Below the pieces are notes generated by a model. That model did no database searches, had not been told where the DNA came from, and saw nothing but the letters and a program-made list of their open reading frames with translations. Below, piece after piece: positions 11,156 to 20,914 of a stretch of DNA of 64,000 bases (the stretch's first letter is position 1; each line of letters begins with the position of its first letter). Source of the DNA: Garcia nutans (Eukaryota; Streptophyta; Magnoliopsida; Malpighiales; Euphorbiaceae); NCBI GenBank assembly GCA_947685225.1, contig CANTUV010000072.1, positions 4,526,001 to 4,590,000 of the forward strand. Direction: 5' to 3'. Made by a program: the position numbers and the translations under genes.

Positions 11156-13652
11156 TCACTGGGAGGGTGGTGGTAGGTCATCAAATAAAGCCCTAAAAAA
11201 GTCATCGCCTGTTGGAGGAGGGGGAAAATTACTCGTCCCGAGTCCACCCGTAGCGTGAGCACCAAAATTCGGCAAATTACTCGTCCCGAGTTCTCCCGAA
11301 GCAAGAGCACCAAAATCCGGCAAATTACTCATCTCGGGATCACCCGAAGTAGAAGCACCAAAATCTCTATTACTTTGAAGTTTTGATCTATCATGGTCCT
11401 CATCAAAAGCAGACGAAAGGATCTCACGTTCATCAGTCTGGGGGCCTCTTGATGAAGAAATGCCGGGATCCCTCATCCCTTGAAATCGGAAGTCTCAAAA
11501 ATTTTATTCAGATTGATGATATAAACTTTCAAAATGAGAAGCCTGCTAACGACTTGCAGCCAACTCTTCTAGAAGTTTCATATTTTGTTCTTCAAGTGTC
11601 CGCTGTGAGCCAAAAAGGAAAAAGGTACGAGCATAAATAATCATGCATACATATAGCATAAATTACCATGAAATAAGGAACTTACCAAGTAGTTCATATC
11701 AATGCCCTGCGGATGAGATGACATATCTAGTGGGCTACAATGAGAAAATGAAGAGGCAGTAAAAGAAGGTCCAGCCTCATGATCAAATGAGCCAACAGCC
11801 TGCGACAATCATTAAAGAATCAAAAAAAGAAAGAAGCAGTTGCAAGGGAAAAATGGTAAAAGTTTTACCTGAGAAGTACTAGCCCCGAGATGTGGAAAAG
11901 ACTCTCCTACATCTCCGTGATGTTCCTCTTCATCTCTACCCTCATTTTCCTCGGGAATCCCCTGCACACCAACAGGAGATACATCAAAGTTTAAGAGCCT
12001 CCTTTGAATAAAGTGGGCATAAAATGCACTGGGTAGATGAAGAAATGACTCAACCCCATAACTGTACCATGCCGGCCACCATGCATCCTTCGACATCGAC
12101 ATAATATTTAAAGTATATTCTGAGATATGCATCAGGACCCTCCACTACTCTGAACCGAGAAACCATTCATAAACTCTCTCCCCGAGAAACCAGCCACTAG
12201 ACACTGGGCCAGCGATGACTCGGCGAGAATGTTGGAAAGATAGCATAGCCCTCATGAAAGGAGACCAGTTTGTTCGCTCTTCTGGGTTCCACCAGGCCAA
12301 ATTCACCTGCAAAATAACATAAGGTAAGTAAACTTTCACATAAAATTTAACGTATACTAATGTTATTCTACCTGTTCCCAGGTTAAGTGGCTCAACACAA
12401 AGCGATGAGTATGCACATGGCGAGAGCGGGGAACGTCCACATGATCGGACAACCAGAAATTTAATCTCAAATACCGGATTCTTTCTTGGGAAATACCGGG
12501 TACCCTCACGAGGTTGTGTTCATATGCCCATACCTACAATAAAAATAAAGATCACATTCATGCAAGAAAAGAGTGGAAATGACATTGGTGGAAGAAGAAT
12601 ACCTCGAAAATCGCCATAAAGCCGACAAAAGACTTCTTATTTTGGCAAAGTTTATCTAGACCATGGTAAAGACACGCGAGACCAGCTTCACCCCAACCAA
12701 CACTGATAAGTGGATGGAGGATTCAGTGCTGCCTAAGATGGTCGACCCAAGCAGATATAAAAAAATCCTCGAGCATACTGTTTGGCCGTGTCTCCGCCAA
12801 CCCATCCTTTGTAGTTCATCCAATAACTACGAATTGGCTCAATTTTTATCTTAAAAGGCCCTTTATATGATGGTTCCATACCAAATAATTCCTGAATTTC
12901 TTCAAATGTTAAAATACCGTTGGTCAGAGAAACCGAAACACCATCATATCGAAGACCGATTATAGCAGTAAAATCGACCGGACCAATTGTCATCTCTCCA
13001 ATGGGCAAGTGAAAAGTGTGGGTTATGTCCAACCATCGCTCTGCAAGCGCTTGGACTATGATCCGGTCTATCTGATATTCCTCGGATGGCAATTGTAAGA
13101 TGAACTGCTCAAAGCTGCAATCTCGAATATTCTGCTTTACCTGTGAAGGCACTACATCGTACCATTGTCGGGCTTTGTAAATACACCCTCCAGCCCGAAC
13201 AACGCAACGATCATGCTAACACATAGCCAGGTAAGGTAATACCAGGTACATATTATCTTATCTGCTTAAATTAATATATTTTTCCTAATTTTTCTAAAAA
13301 ATAATAATACAAAATAAAAACAAACAAAATAATAATAAAGGCAAACACAATAATAATAAAAACATAAAAACATAAAAAAATCATCAAACAAAAATAAAAA
13401 ATAATCATAAATAAAAAATCAAAATAAGGAATAATAATAAAAATAAATAATAATAATAATAATTAAAATTAAAAAAAATAGAAAAACAAAAAATCAAGAG
13501 AAAAGATAAAGAAAAATAATTACCGCGCTCCTTTGGTTTGAACTTCGGTGAAGCGGCATCCCGACTAGAATATTTATATTTCCATCTTCATGATGCCGAA
13601 TAAACTCCAATAACTCGGCATTAGAATGAGTCCCTGACCTTGAAGCATGCAT
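11156..13652 (-). pseudogene. Tat antisense gene 1: plant mobile domain protein, six exons
   Basis: Spliced exons are 13524-13652, 12603-13215, 12372-12533, 11869-12306, 11686-11799 and 11156-11602. Every intron has GT...AG ends and all junctions fall in phase 0, giving about 634 codons. Exon 2 carries a plant mobile domain (PMD): AGGCIYKARQWYD, then ALAERW, THTFHLPIGEMTIGPVDF and IIGLRYDG. PMDs are known in plant transposons and host genes; their biochemical role is unsettled. Exon 6 has a likely coiled coil (RTLEEQNMKLLEELAASR) and three repeats of a DFGA..SG..GTSNLP unit before FDDLPPPSQ. Damage: two 1-nt deletions in exon 2 (about 12750 and 12660), TAG at 12145-12147 in exon 4, and three stops in exon 6. 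The ATG at 13652 lies 95 bp after a TATA box. Intron boundaries are predictions. Confidence 0.75.
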
Positions 13653-13746
13653 TTTTTTCGGGAACTATGTGTTAAATTTGAAAGAATTTGAGAGAATTAT
13701 TGAAATTGAGAAGTTTTGTTGTGAATAAAATGAAGGAACTCGTGGG

Positions 13747-13754
13747 TTTATATA
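13747..13754 (-). promoter_or_regulatory. TATA box of antisense gene 1
   Basis: TATATAAA on the minus strand, 95 bp upstream of the gene 1 ATG at 13652. The spacing matches that of gene 2 in two copies (97 and 101 bp), which supports pol II transcription of both antisense genes from internal promoters rather than from the LTR. Confidence 0.65.
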
Positions 13755-13796
13755 GAGAAACGGCAAGGCAAAAAAAACAAAAATTAAAAAGTAAGT

Positions 13797-13995
13797 TTAC
13801 TGTTCATGAATAGTAAACTTTACTATTCATAAATAGTAAATTTTACTATTTATAAATAGTAAATTACTTTGATGCATAGTAAATTACTATTTCAAATGGT
13901 AAATACTATTTATTACTATTTTCGAATAGTTAATTTACTATTTATGAATAGTAAATAGTGTATGAACAGTGACTACATAGTAAATAAACAGTAAA
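13797..13995. repeat. AT-rich palindrome array upstream of gene 1
   Basis: This is a run of imperfect palindromes built on TACTATT-NATRA-AATAGTA, for example TTTACTATTTATAAATAGTA at about 13846 and ACTATTTATGAATAGT at about 13937. At least six palindromic units lie within 200 bp, starting about 45 bp upstream of the gene 1 TATA box. It could be a regulatory module or a cruciform-forming filler; the position is the only clue. Confidence 0.75.
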
Positions 13996-14114
13996 TTCAA
14001 TTATTCACTTTAACCATTCAAATAATTGCGTGTGTATAAATATTTTTACACGCATGAGGTGAGAAGAAGACATATACATAAAAATTAACAAAACTTTTTG
14101 AAATAAAAAATTAT

Positions 14115-14735
14115 TAACTCGGGCCCAGAACCCAAATTTTCCTTAGGTCCAGAACCTAGAATCTTTCCTAAGTCCAAAACTTAGCTCGGGTCCAGAACCC
14201 AAATTTTACTTAGGTCCAGTAAGTTCAAAACTTAGCTCGGGTCCAGAACCCAAATTTTTCTTAGGTCCAGAGCCTAGAATTATTTCTATGTCCAAGAACT
14301 TAGCTCGGGTCTAGAACCCAAATTACTTTTAGGTCCAGAACCTAGAATCTCTTTTAAGTCCAGAACTTAACTCGGGTCCAAAACCCAAATTTTCCTGAGG
14401 TCCAGAACATAGAATTATTTTTAAGTCCAAGAACTTAGCTCGGGTCTAGAATCCAAATTACCCTTAGGTCCAGAACCTAGAATCTCTTTTAAGTCCAGAA
14501 CTTAACTCGGGTCCAGAACCCAAATTATCCTTAGGTCCAGAACCTAGAATCTTTCTTAAGTCTACAACTTAGCTCAGGTCCAGAACCTAAATTTTCCTTA
14601 GCTCTAGAACCTAGAATTATCCTTGAGTCCCAAACTTGAATCGGGTCTAGACCCAAATTTTCTTTATGTCCAGAACCTAGAATTATCCTTGAGTCCAGAA
14701 CTCGAACCGGGTCTAGAATCCAAAACCTCAACCAT
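14115..14735. repeat. 63-bp tandem array of covarying mini-hairpins
   Basis: About nine to ten higher-order units each hold three hairpins with the same loop (TCCAGAA or a close variant) but different stems: GGG/CCC, AGG/CCT and AAG/CTT. Exchanges keep pairing: the GGG/CCC position becomes AGG/CCT at 14575-14587, and AAG/CTT becomes GAG/CTC at 14691-14703. It lies between gene 1's upstream region and the 3' LTR. No frame looks coding. Confidence 0.85.
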
Positions 14736-14807
14736 CTCAAAAATTAAGTTTTATTGCTTTTCACTCTCTTTCACTAAAGTCTCAGATCATTCAAGCAATG
14801 GGCAAAC

Positions 14808-16936
14808 AGTAGACCCTTAATTTTCGACCCAGTCCAGTCCAATATATTTTAATTAGTCCAAAATAATTTTTGTGTTGCCCAATATATTTTAATTAGTCCA
14901 AAATAATTTTTCTTATCTTAATTAAATAATTTTTGCTCTAGTATCTAATTTTTATTAATAAAAAATAATAATAATAAACAAAAAAATAAAAATAAAAATC
15001 GGCGAAGAAAAAATCATCGCGGAAAACCATAATTTTTTCCGCAGCAGTTTTTTTTTGCCAGCGCAATTTTTCCGCAGCAGTTTTTTTTCGCCAGCGAAAT
15101 TTTTTCGATGCAAATTTTTTTGAAACCTAATACAATTAGGTTTCTGTTTCCTTTTTCTTAATGAATTTTATATTCCATGAATAACTAAGATTAATAAAAA
15201 AATCTTCTATAAATAATACCTAAAACAACACAAAAAGTATGAAGAAATTGGGACGAAAATTTGGAGGAGAAATTGAGACCGAAATGGAGTAGGAAAAGCT
15301 TTGAATCAATCTGATTTTTTGAGAGAGCAAATAAACAATTTAAGCAATTCAAAGGCAGCAAAGCTTGTCTTTGTTTTTGTTCATCCAAGAAGAAATTTTT
15401 GGTGGAACCAGCAAACAGAGCTATGCATCAATTGTCTAAATTATATTCTTCACAGTAGCTTAAATCATCCCATTGTTTCTTTTAATTCAAAAACCCTAGA
15501 ACCTCAATTCAATTTTTCTAAAGTTTAAAAACCTTAATTCGTTGCTTTATTTTCCAAAAAGTTTAAAGTTGTTATTTTTGTTTCTTCAAATCTCAAAACC
15601 CTAATTTACTTTCCAAATTTTCAAAACCTAAATTGAGTTCTGTTTCTTTCCAAAAGCCCTAAAAACATCTTTTCTATTTCTATAAACTTTAAATCGTTTT
15701 GTTTATTTTCATAAAGTTTTATAAAATTATCAATTGATTTTCAAATCCTAAAAACCTAATGCATTCTCCGAAACCCTAATTCAAATATCCTAAAACCCTA
15801 ATTCAATTCCAAAACCCAAGACAGTTAACCCTAACTCCCTTAAAACCTAAACCCTAAAGTTTTCTAAACCCTAATCTTTTAACCCTTAAAACCCTATAAA
15901 CATATTCAAACATAGTAAGCTTTCAAACACAATCCAGTGACCGTAAATCTTAAATCTAAATGTTTTAAAGTGTCCAAAACCTAATTTCATGATTATACAT
16001 CTCAAACCCTAATTTGGTTAATTAAAGAACTTTATCAACGTTTTAAATTATAAAACTTTAATTCATGTCAATTCGTTAAAAGTTTACAGTAGCTAAGAAT
16101 TACAAATCCTAAACCTATAAATTCCAAAAACACATGAAATAAAGAACCTTAAATGGAAACAGTCCTAATTGAATCTTTATTTGCTTTGTTCAATTTTATA
16201 TTTGATGATGCTTTGATTTATTTTATATGCTTTAATTTATTTAAGTTCAATGCTTGATTTATTTAGTTTATCATGGATGGATGTTTATTTTATATTTTGA
16301 TTAATATTTTTTATGAATGATTTATTTATGATGAATGGTTATTTAAATTTATCGATTTATTTAGATTTTCAAATGTTGTAAAAGGTATGTTTCCACTTGG
16401 TGGGTACCTCATTAGTTAAATATCATTTAATTTAAATTGCTTTTCTATTATAGAACCAATGTAAAGGACATGTTTCTACCTTTCGGTGGGTGTCATATTT
16501 AGGCATGTGATGTAAGGACATGTTTCCATCTTCATATGGGTGTCCATTTATTTGTTTTGCTTGGACATTGTTTTGATTTTCAATATATTGATACTTTATT
16601 TTAATGATTGTGTGTAATATGGATAATATTGATATATTTAAGAATTTTATAATATTAAGACCTGTAAAGGAGGCTGATTCCAATGAACCGGGCGTTGTGG
16701 GGGTGCTGGGCGATTTCTCACCTTCCCCATACGTACCCAACTTTTCGAACCCATTAGGGGGTTGGGGATTCCTTAAGAATCGAGTCATCCACCCCTTTCT
16801 TTTTTCCCAGCTCGTCCGGGTGGCGACTCCATTTTCTTCTGACTTAGGTCCGTGTTCTCTAAGGCCTCGAGCCTAAACAGTGCCGAAGTCGCAAGAACCA
16901 TTCCACCGGGAGTAGGGGCGAAAATCCCTGCCCACA
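14808..16936 (+). mobile_element. Tat LTR (3' LTR of copy 0)
   Basis: The LTR is 2.13 kb in plus orientation. The first base is mutated (AGTAGACCC for TGTAGACCC) and it ends CCTGCCCACA. It contains the GC-rich CCGCAGCAG module (15000-15115), a tandem duplication near 14838-14911, the TTTAGGG/CCCTAAA-rich middle and the conserved terminal block. The polypurine run before it is weak (GCAATGGGCAAACA). Directly after its end comes a broken exon of gene 1 belonging to the oppositely oriented T1, not a primer site. Confidence 0.8.
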
Positions 16937-17126
16937 CCCCCAAATTGATGACCATGAGATCCTTTCGTCTACTTTTGATAAGGACTGTGACAGATTGGAA
17001 CTCCAAGGTAATAGGGATTCTGGTTCTCCTACTTCGGGCGGACTCGGGATGAGTAATTTGCATGTTCCTCCCACAGGTGATCATTTTTTCAGGGATTTAT
17101 TTGATGACCTACCACCACCTTCTTAA
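16937..17126 (+). pseudogene. Antisense gene 1 last-exon remnant (T1)
   Basis: This aligns with the reverse complement of about 11425-11156 of copy 0, from the GAGATCCTTTCGTCT stretch to the DLFDDLPPPS end and stop. It has only one of the repeat units that copy 0 has three of, so repeat number varies between copies. Everything upstream is missing. The 5' break is exactly the end of the neighbouring LTR. Confidence 0.75.
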
Positions 17127-17204
17127 TGATGTATAAATATCGTATCAATTTTATAAACATTGTACAATAAGCATAGAAATGACAATATATATATCACATC
17201 ATAA

Positions 17205-18001
17205 TCATTGCACCACAATTTCCTTGGATTAGACCGACTTAAATCAGGATTGTCAAAGAGATTGACCGGGAGTCTGTTGCTGCTTCATATAATTTCCTAA
17301 ACTGCCCTTTTAGGTTTTCAATTTAGGTTTCCTTTTTCTTCTTCTCTTTTTTATTGCTCTAATTTTTTCCTAGTCTGCCAATGCGGGCTTTCAGAGCTAG
17401 CGAGCTGTCCTAATTTTTGCCTAAGCTGCCCTTGCGGGTTTTCAACTTAGCGGACCTCTTTTATTATTTTTTTATTGCTCTAATTTTTGTCTAGTCTGCC
17501 CATATGGGTTTTCAGAGCTAACGAGCTATCCTAATTTTGGCCTAAGATGCCCTTGCGGGTTTTCAACTTAGCAGACTCTTTTTTTTAATTCTTTCCTCAC
17601 AGATTTGGCTTCAAAAGCGTCTCTGCTTGCTCGATACTCCATCTATGGATTTTACCAGATATCTGCCATGGCATCATTTCACTAGGAAACTACTCCATCC
17701 TACTTCTTCATATGCTGACTGGGTTGACTGGATCCACTCACGCGCTGAAGTCAACATTCGTTGGTTGGTACCTCGGTGGAAGATTTCTCGTAACACCATG
17801 CGGACATACTTGATGTATGTTCCCTTTGCTGCTCTTCATCAAGGTATATGCTATGATCCTCGTCGACTTGGCCGTCAGTATTGAGCTGAGCCTCGCAATT
17901 CTGACTTTACTCCCGATTTAGACATGCCTTGCTTGACTGAAGCCTACTTGGATTGGCTGAGGCAAAGCTGGCCTGCACGTTACACTTATAGTTTACCATA
18001 G
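17205..18001 (+). pseudogene. Antisense gene 2 remnant (T1)
   Basis: Only the last roughly 30 codons of exon 1 remain (GLDRLKSGLSKRLTGS), joined to gene 1's 3' flank by a deletion of about 1 kb near 17130-17205. Exon 2 (17603-18001) is nearly whole: MDFTRYLP, SYADWVDWIHSRAEVNIRW and YDPRRLGRQY, then a TGA at 17882-17884 where copy 0 has Gly, then further codons to the normal end. The splice donor is mutated (ATAATTTCC for GTAATTACC). The CGA at its GLDR site shows that the TGA in copy 0 is a derived mutation. Confidence 0.75.
17370..17571 (+). repeat. Covarying hairpin array in gene 2 intron (T1)
   Basis: Four units lie at 17370-17400, 17421-17450, 17491-17520 and 17542-17571. Units alternate between CTAG...CTAG and CTAAG...CTTAG outer pairs, around CCC-NNNN-GGG with loops TTGC or ATAT. 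TTTTCA follows the inner stem. Linkers carry GAGCT(G/A)TCCTAATTTTTGC. These are the counterparts of the units at 9737-10140. Confidence 0.8.
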
Positions 18002-18243
18002 ATTTTACATTTGTCAATTCAAAAAGTGTATTGTTAGGATGAAAAATAATTAAAGTAATAAAAGATGCTTCTTTTCCACTTATAATTTGTCATCACCTTT
18101 TGCTATTGTGTTTATTTATTTCATCCATATATGGTGAAATACTTATAACGGTGCACATAGAACAACTTTAACATTAACTCTGTTTTATTAAATTGGGGAA
18201 CAACCAAACATAAAGCCATCATACTAAAGATTACTCCTGTTGC

Positions 18244-18384
18244 CAACTAGCCCTTTCGGGTTTTCTAATTGATGATTTTCTCTCATTTAGCCCTAATTGT
18301 TGCCTAGTCCGCCCTTTCGGATTTTCGAAACTAGCGGACTGCTCTAACTTTTGCCTAGGCCGCCCTTTTGGGTTTTCAACCTAG
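18244..18384 (+). repeat. Covarying hairpin units downstream of gene 2 (T1)
   Basis: Three units lie between gene 2 and the end of pol. 18304-18333 pairs CTAGT with ACTAG, and 18355-18384 pairs CTAGG with CCTAG; both have an inner CC(C)-NNNN-GG(G) stem. 18244-18270 is weaker. So the hairpin family occurs both inside the gene 2 intron and after the gene, in the zone where pol and antisense transcripts would converge. Confidence 0.75.
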
Positions 18385-18405
18385 CGAGCTCCCTCTTTTT
18401 TTATA

Positions 18406-19735
18406 TATATAAAACCTCTTCAACATGTCAATGTTCACTGGCTCAATAAACTTGTTTCAATCCGTGTCTGATAGCTTCACTGCACCCTTATTCATGACCT
18501 GTTTCACAACATATGGTAGCTAGGCCTAAACTTCCCTCTCGGATCAGATACATTAGGCTTACATTGCTTCAACACCAAATCCCCGACTCTGAGTTTTCTG
18601 ATCTTAACCCTTCTATTGTAGGTCCTAGCTATCTTCTTTTGATATAGTTGGTGATGATACAGTGCCTTTAATCTTCTCTCCTCTAGTAAAGCTAACTGTG
18701 TGTATCTGCTCGCTACCCATTCCGTTTTAGGCAGTTCAGCTTCCAAGACTACTCTCAATGACTTGATCTCTATTTCAATTGGCAACACTGCTTCCATCCC
18801 GTAAACCAAAAGAATGGTGTCATTCCAGTAGGTGTTCGCACACTTGTTCTATATCCCCACAAAGCAAAAGGAAGCATCTCTAACCAATCCCTATAAGTAT
18901 TGGTCATCTTGGACAGGATTTGCTTAATTATTTTTTTTGTTGCTTCCACCTCACCATTAGCCTTGGGTCTATACTTCGAGAATAAATCCTTAACTGCTCC
19001 TTGAAACTGTACCCCATTGTCTGATATCACACTGTGCGAGACCCCATACCTGCAAATGAGGTTCTTTTCAATAAATCTAGCCATTTGACTTGTGCCTAGT
19101 TTGTTGAAGGATTCGACTTTGACCCATTTCGAAAAATAATCTACTATACTACAATGAAACGGTGACCATTTGAGGCTGTTAGATGTATCTCTCCTATAAT
19201 GTCGATACCCCAAGTGGCAAAGGGCCAAGGTGAAGACATAGAATGCAATTCTTCAGGAGGCATGTGATTCAAGTTACCATACATCTGACATTGTTGGCAC
19301 TTCTTTACGAACTCAATACAATCTCTCTCCATGGTCAACCAGTAGTAACCTTGTCGAATAATCTTCTTAAATAGGGCCAAACCACTCATGTGCGGACCGC
19401 AACTTCCCACATATATTTCTGACATGATATGCTCCACCTCAAGCTTCCTTAAACATCTCAAATGCACCCGCATCAGGCCATCTTCGATATAACACTGCAT
19501 GGAATGTGATGTATTGCAAAGACCACCGCCTTATGGATCTTCTTTCTTTCTTTGTTGCCCCCGATGGGTATTCCCTTTCCTCCAAAAATCGTCTTATAGT
19601 ATCATACCACAGATCATGGTCTGTATCAGTTTCCATGATTTGTCTCATATTCAGAGCAAGGAGTTGATGAATTGGTAAAAAATAGAGGCTTAAGGAATAA
19701 ACTGACAGGATTTTCCTATACCGAAGCCAATGTGG
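18406..19735 (-). pseudogene. Integrase region of Tat T1
   Basis: The N-terminal zinc finger is at about 19290-19410 (GPHMSG...CQQCQMYG). The catalytic core shows the first Asp in WGIDIIGEI (about 19210), the second in ISDNGVQF, and the Glu in ANGEVEATKK. The core is short by about a dozen codons between LFSKY and RPKANGE relative to T2. The C-terminal part (LRVGDLVLKQ) breaks off with a stop at 18504, and a shifted frame with PYVVKQV continues to about 18406. Frameshifts near 19145, 18790 and 19440 make it non-functional. There is no chromodomain, as expected for Tat. Confidence 0.8.
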
Positions 19736-20338
19736 CTAGGACATCAACATCTGATTTTCTTCTCTTGATAGGTGTACAAACCTACACTCCTTAAAGTTCC
19801 TCTTCATCATGGTCAAGTAATGGTGGTATGGTTTTAATTTTTCTTCTTTCAACTCCCATTCTCCATTTACTTGGGATACTACTAGCAATGAATCGCCAAA
19901 AACTTCCACCTTATCCACCTTCATAATCATTAGGGTTTCCAAACCAAAGATACAAGCTTCATACTCCACCATATTATTGGCTGTCCTAAATTTCAACTTT
20001 TTGGCTAAAGGGATAAGTTCCCCTTCGGGCGATTCTAGTATGACTCCCAAACCTACTCCTTTCCTATTTGCTGCTCCACCAAAATACATTTTCCACCCTT
20101 GTTCTTCAATTGCCTCTACATGTTCATCCGGAAATTCCAAGATTACCTCTTTGCTATCTGGTAATGGTTGTTGGGCCAGGAATTCTGCCATCGCACTACC
20201 TTTGATCGTTTTCCTAGTTACATACTCAATCTCAAATTCTTCTAATATTATCAACCAGCGACCATATTTCCCAATCAAAGAGGGTGTCTCCCTTAAGTAC
20301 TTCATTGGATCCGACCTGGAAATTGCTTGCACACTATA
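19736..20338 (-). pseudogene. Archaeal-type RNase H domain of Tat T1
   Basis: A 198-codon open frame carries the second RNase H that marks Tat elements. The first catalytic Asp is replaced by Gly (KMYFGGAAN, Gly at about residue 85; T2 has YFDGAVN). The Glu motif (NNMVEYEACIFGL) and middle Asp (VEVFGDSLLVVSQ) are intact, and the final motif is SREENQM. It is separated from the first RNase H by a TAA where T2 has CAA. In the parent polyprotein it lies between RNase H and integrase. Confidence 0.8.
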
Positions 20339-20341
20339 AGA

Positions 20342-20914
20342 TTAAAAGTAATGTCGCAACTTCTTAAAAGACCAAACCACGGCTATGCAGGTCTTTTCAA
20401 TGATACTATACTTAATTTCATAAGGTTGGAGCTTTCTACTCAAATAGTAAACTGCATGCTTAATCCCTGACTCATCTACTTGGGCTAGCATGGCTCCTAT
20501 TGACTCTTTCTCTACTGCTAAGTATAGTAATAGAGGTTTGCCGGGTTTAGGTGGTTTTAAAACAGGTGGATTCAACAAATACTCTTTTATTCGCTCAAAG
20601 GCCTTTTGACACTCTTCATTCCATAGGACTGGCTGATTCTTTTTAAGCAATTTGAAAATAGGCTCGCAGATTGTTGTGAGCTTTGCTATAAATATGCTAA
20701 TGTATTGCAATTTCCCAATGAATCCTCGAACTTCTCTCTCCATCTTAGGGGCTAGCATATCCCTGATTTTTTTAATTTTGTCAAGATCAATCTCAATGCC
20801 ATTCGAGCCAATCACATGTCCCAATAATTTTCCTGAGGTAACTCCGAACACACACTTCTTCGGGTTTGATCTTAGCTTATATTTCAATGCTCTATCGAAG
20901 AATAATTCTATGTT
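20342..20914 (-). pseudogene. RT thumb and first RNase H of Tat T1
   Basis: Open frame continuing the polyprotein after an in-frame TAA at the RT end (T2 has CAA). It contains the RT tail (CVFGVTSGKLLGHVIG, REVRGFIGKLQYIS) and a Ty3-type RNase H with LLLYLAVEKESIGAML, AVYYLSRKLQPYE and YSIIEKTCIAVVWSFKKLRHYF. The usual first Asp of RNase H is replaced (LYLAV rather than YLDAS-like), as often happens in Tat elements, where the second RNase H is thought to compensate. It ends at another CAA-to-TAA stop. Confidence 0.8.

Larger units (their letters stand above)
7914..16936 (+). mobile_element. Tat copy 0: element without gag-pol
   Basis: This composite consists of a truncated LTR (7914-8996), antisense gene 2, antisense gene 1, a palindrome array, a 63-bp hairpin array and a full LTR (14808-16936), all in the order expected between pol and the 3' LTR of a plus-strand Tat element. 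Primer site, gag, protease, RT, RNase H and integrase are absent. It is either a large internal deletion or a non-autonomous derivative. One copy cannot tell these apart. Confidence 0.65.

Noticed and set aside
15780..15900. Interstitial telomere repeat (CCCTAAA)
   Set aside because: Only scattered single CCCTAA(A) words within a Tat LTR, no tandem run; the same words recur in every LTR of the family.
17370..17571. CRISPR-like array of palindromic repeats with spacers
   Set aside because: The setting is a plant retrotransposon. Linkers are nearly constant rather than unique, repeats vary by paired changes, and no cas genes are present. Better read as a hairpin array.
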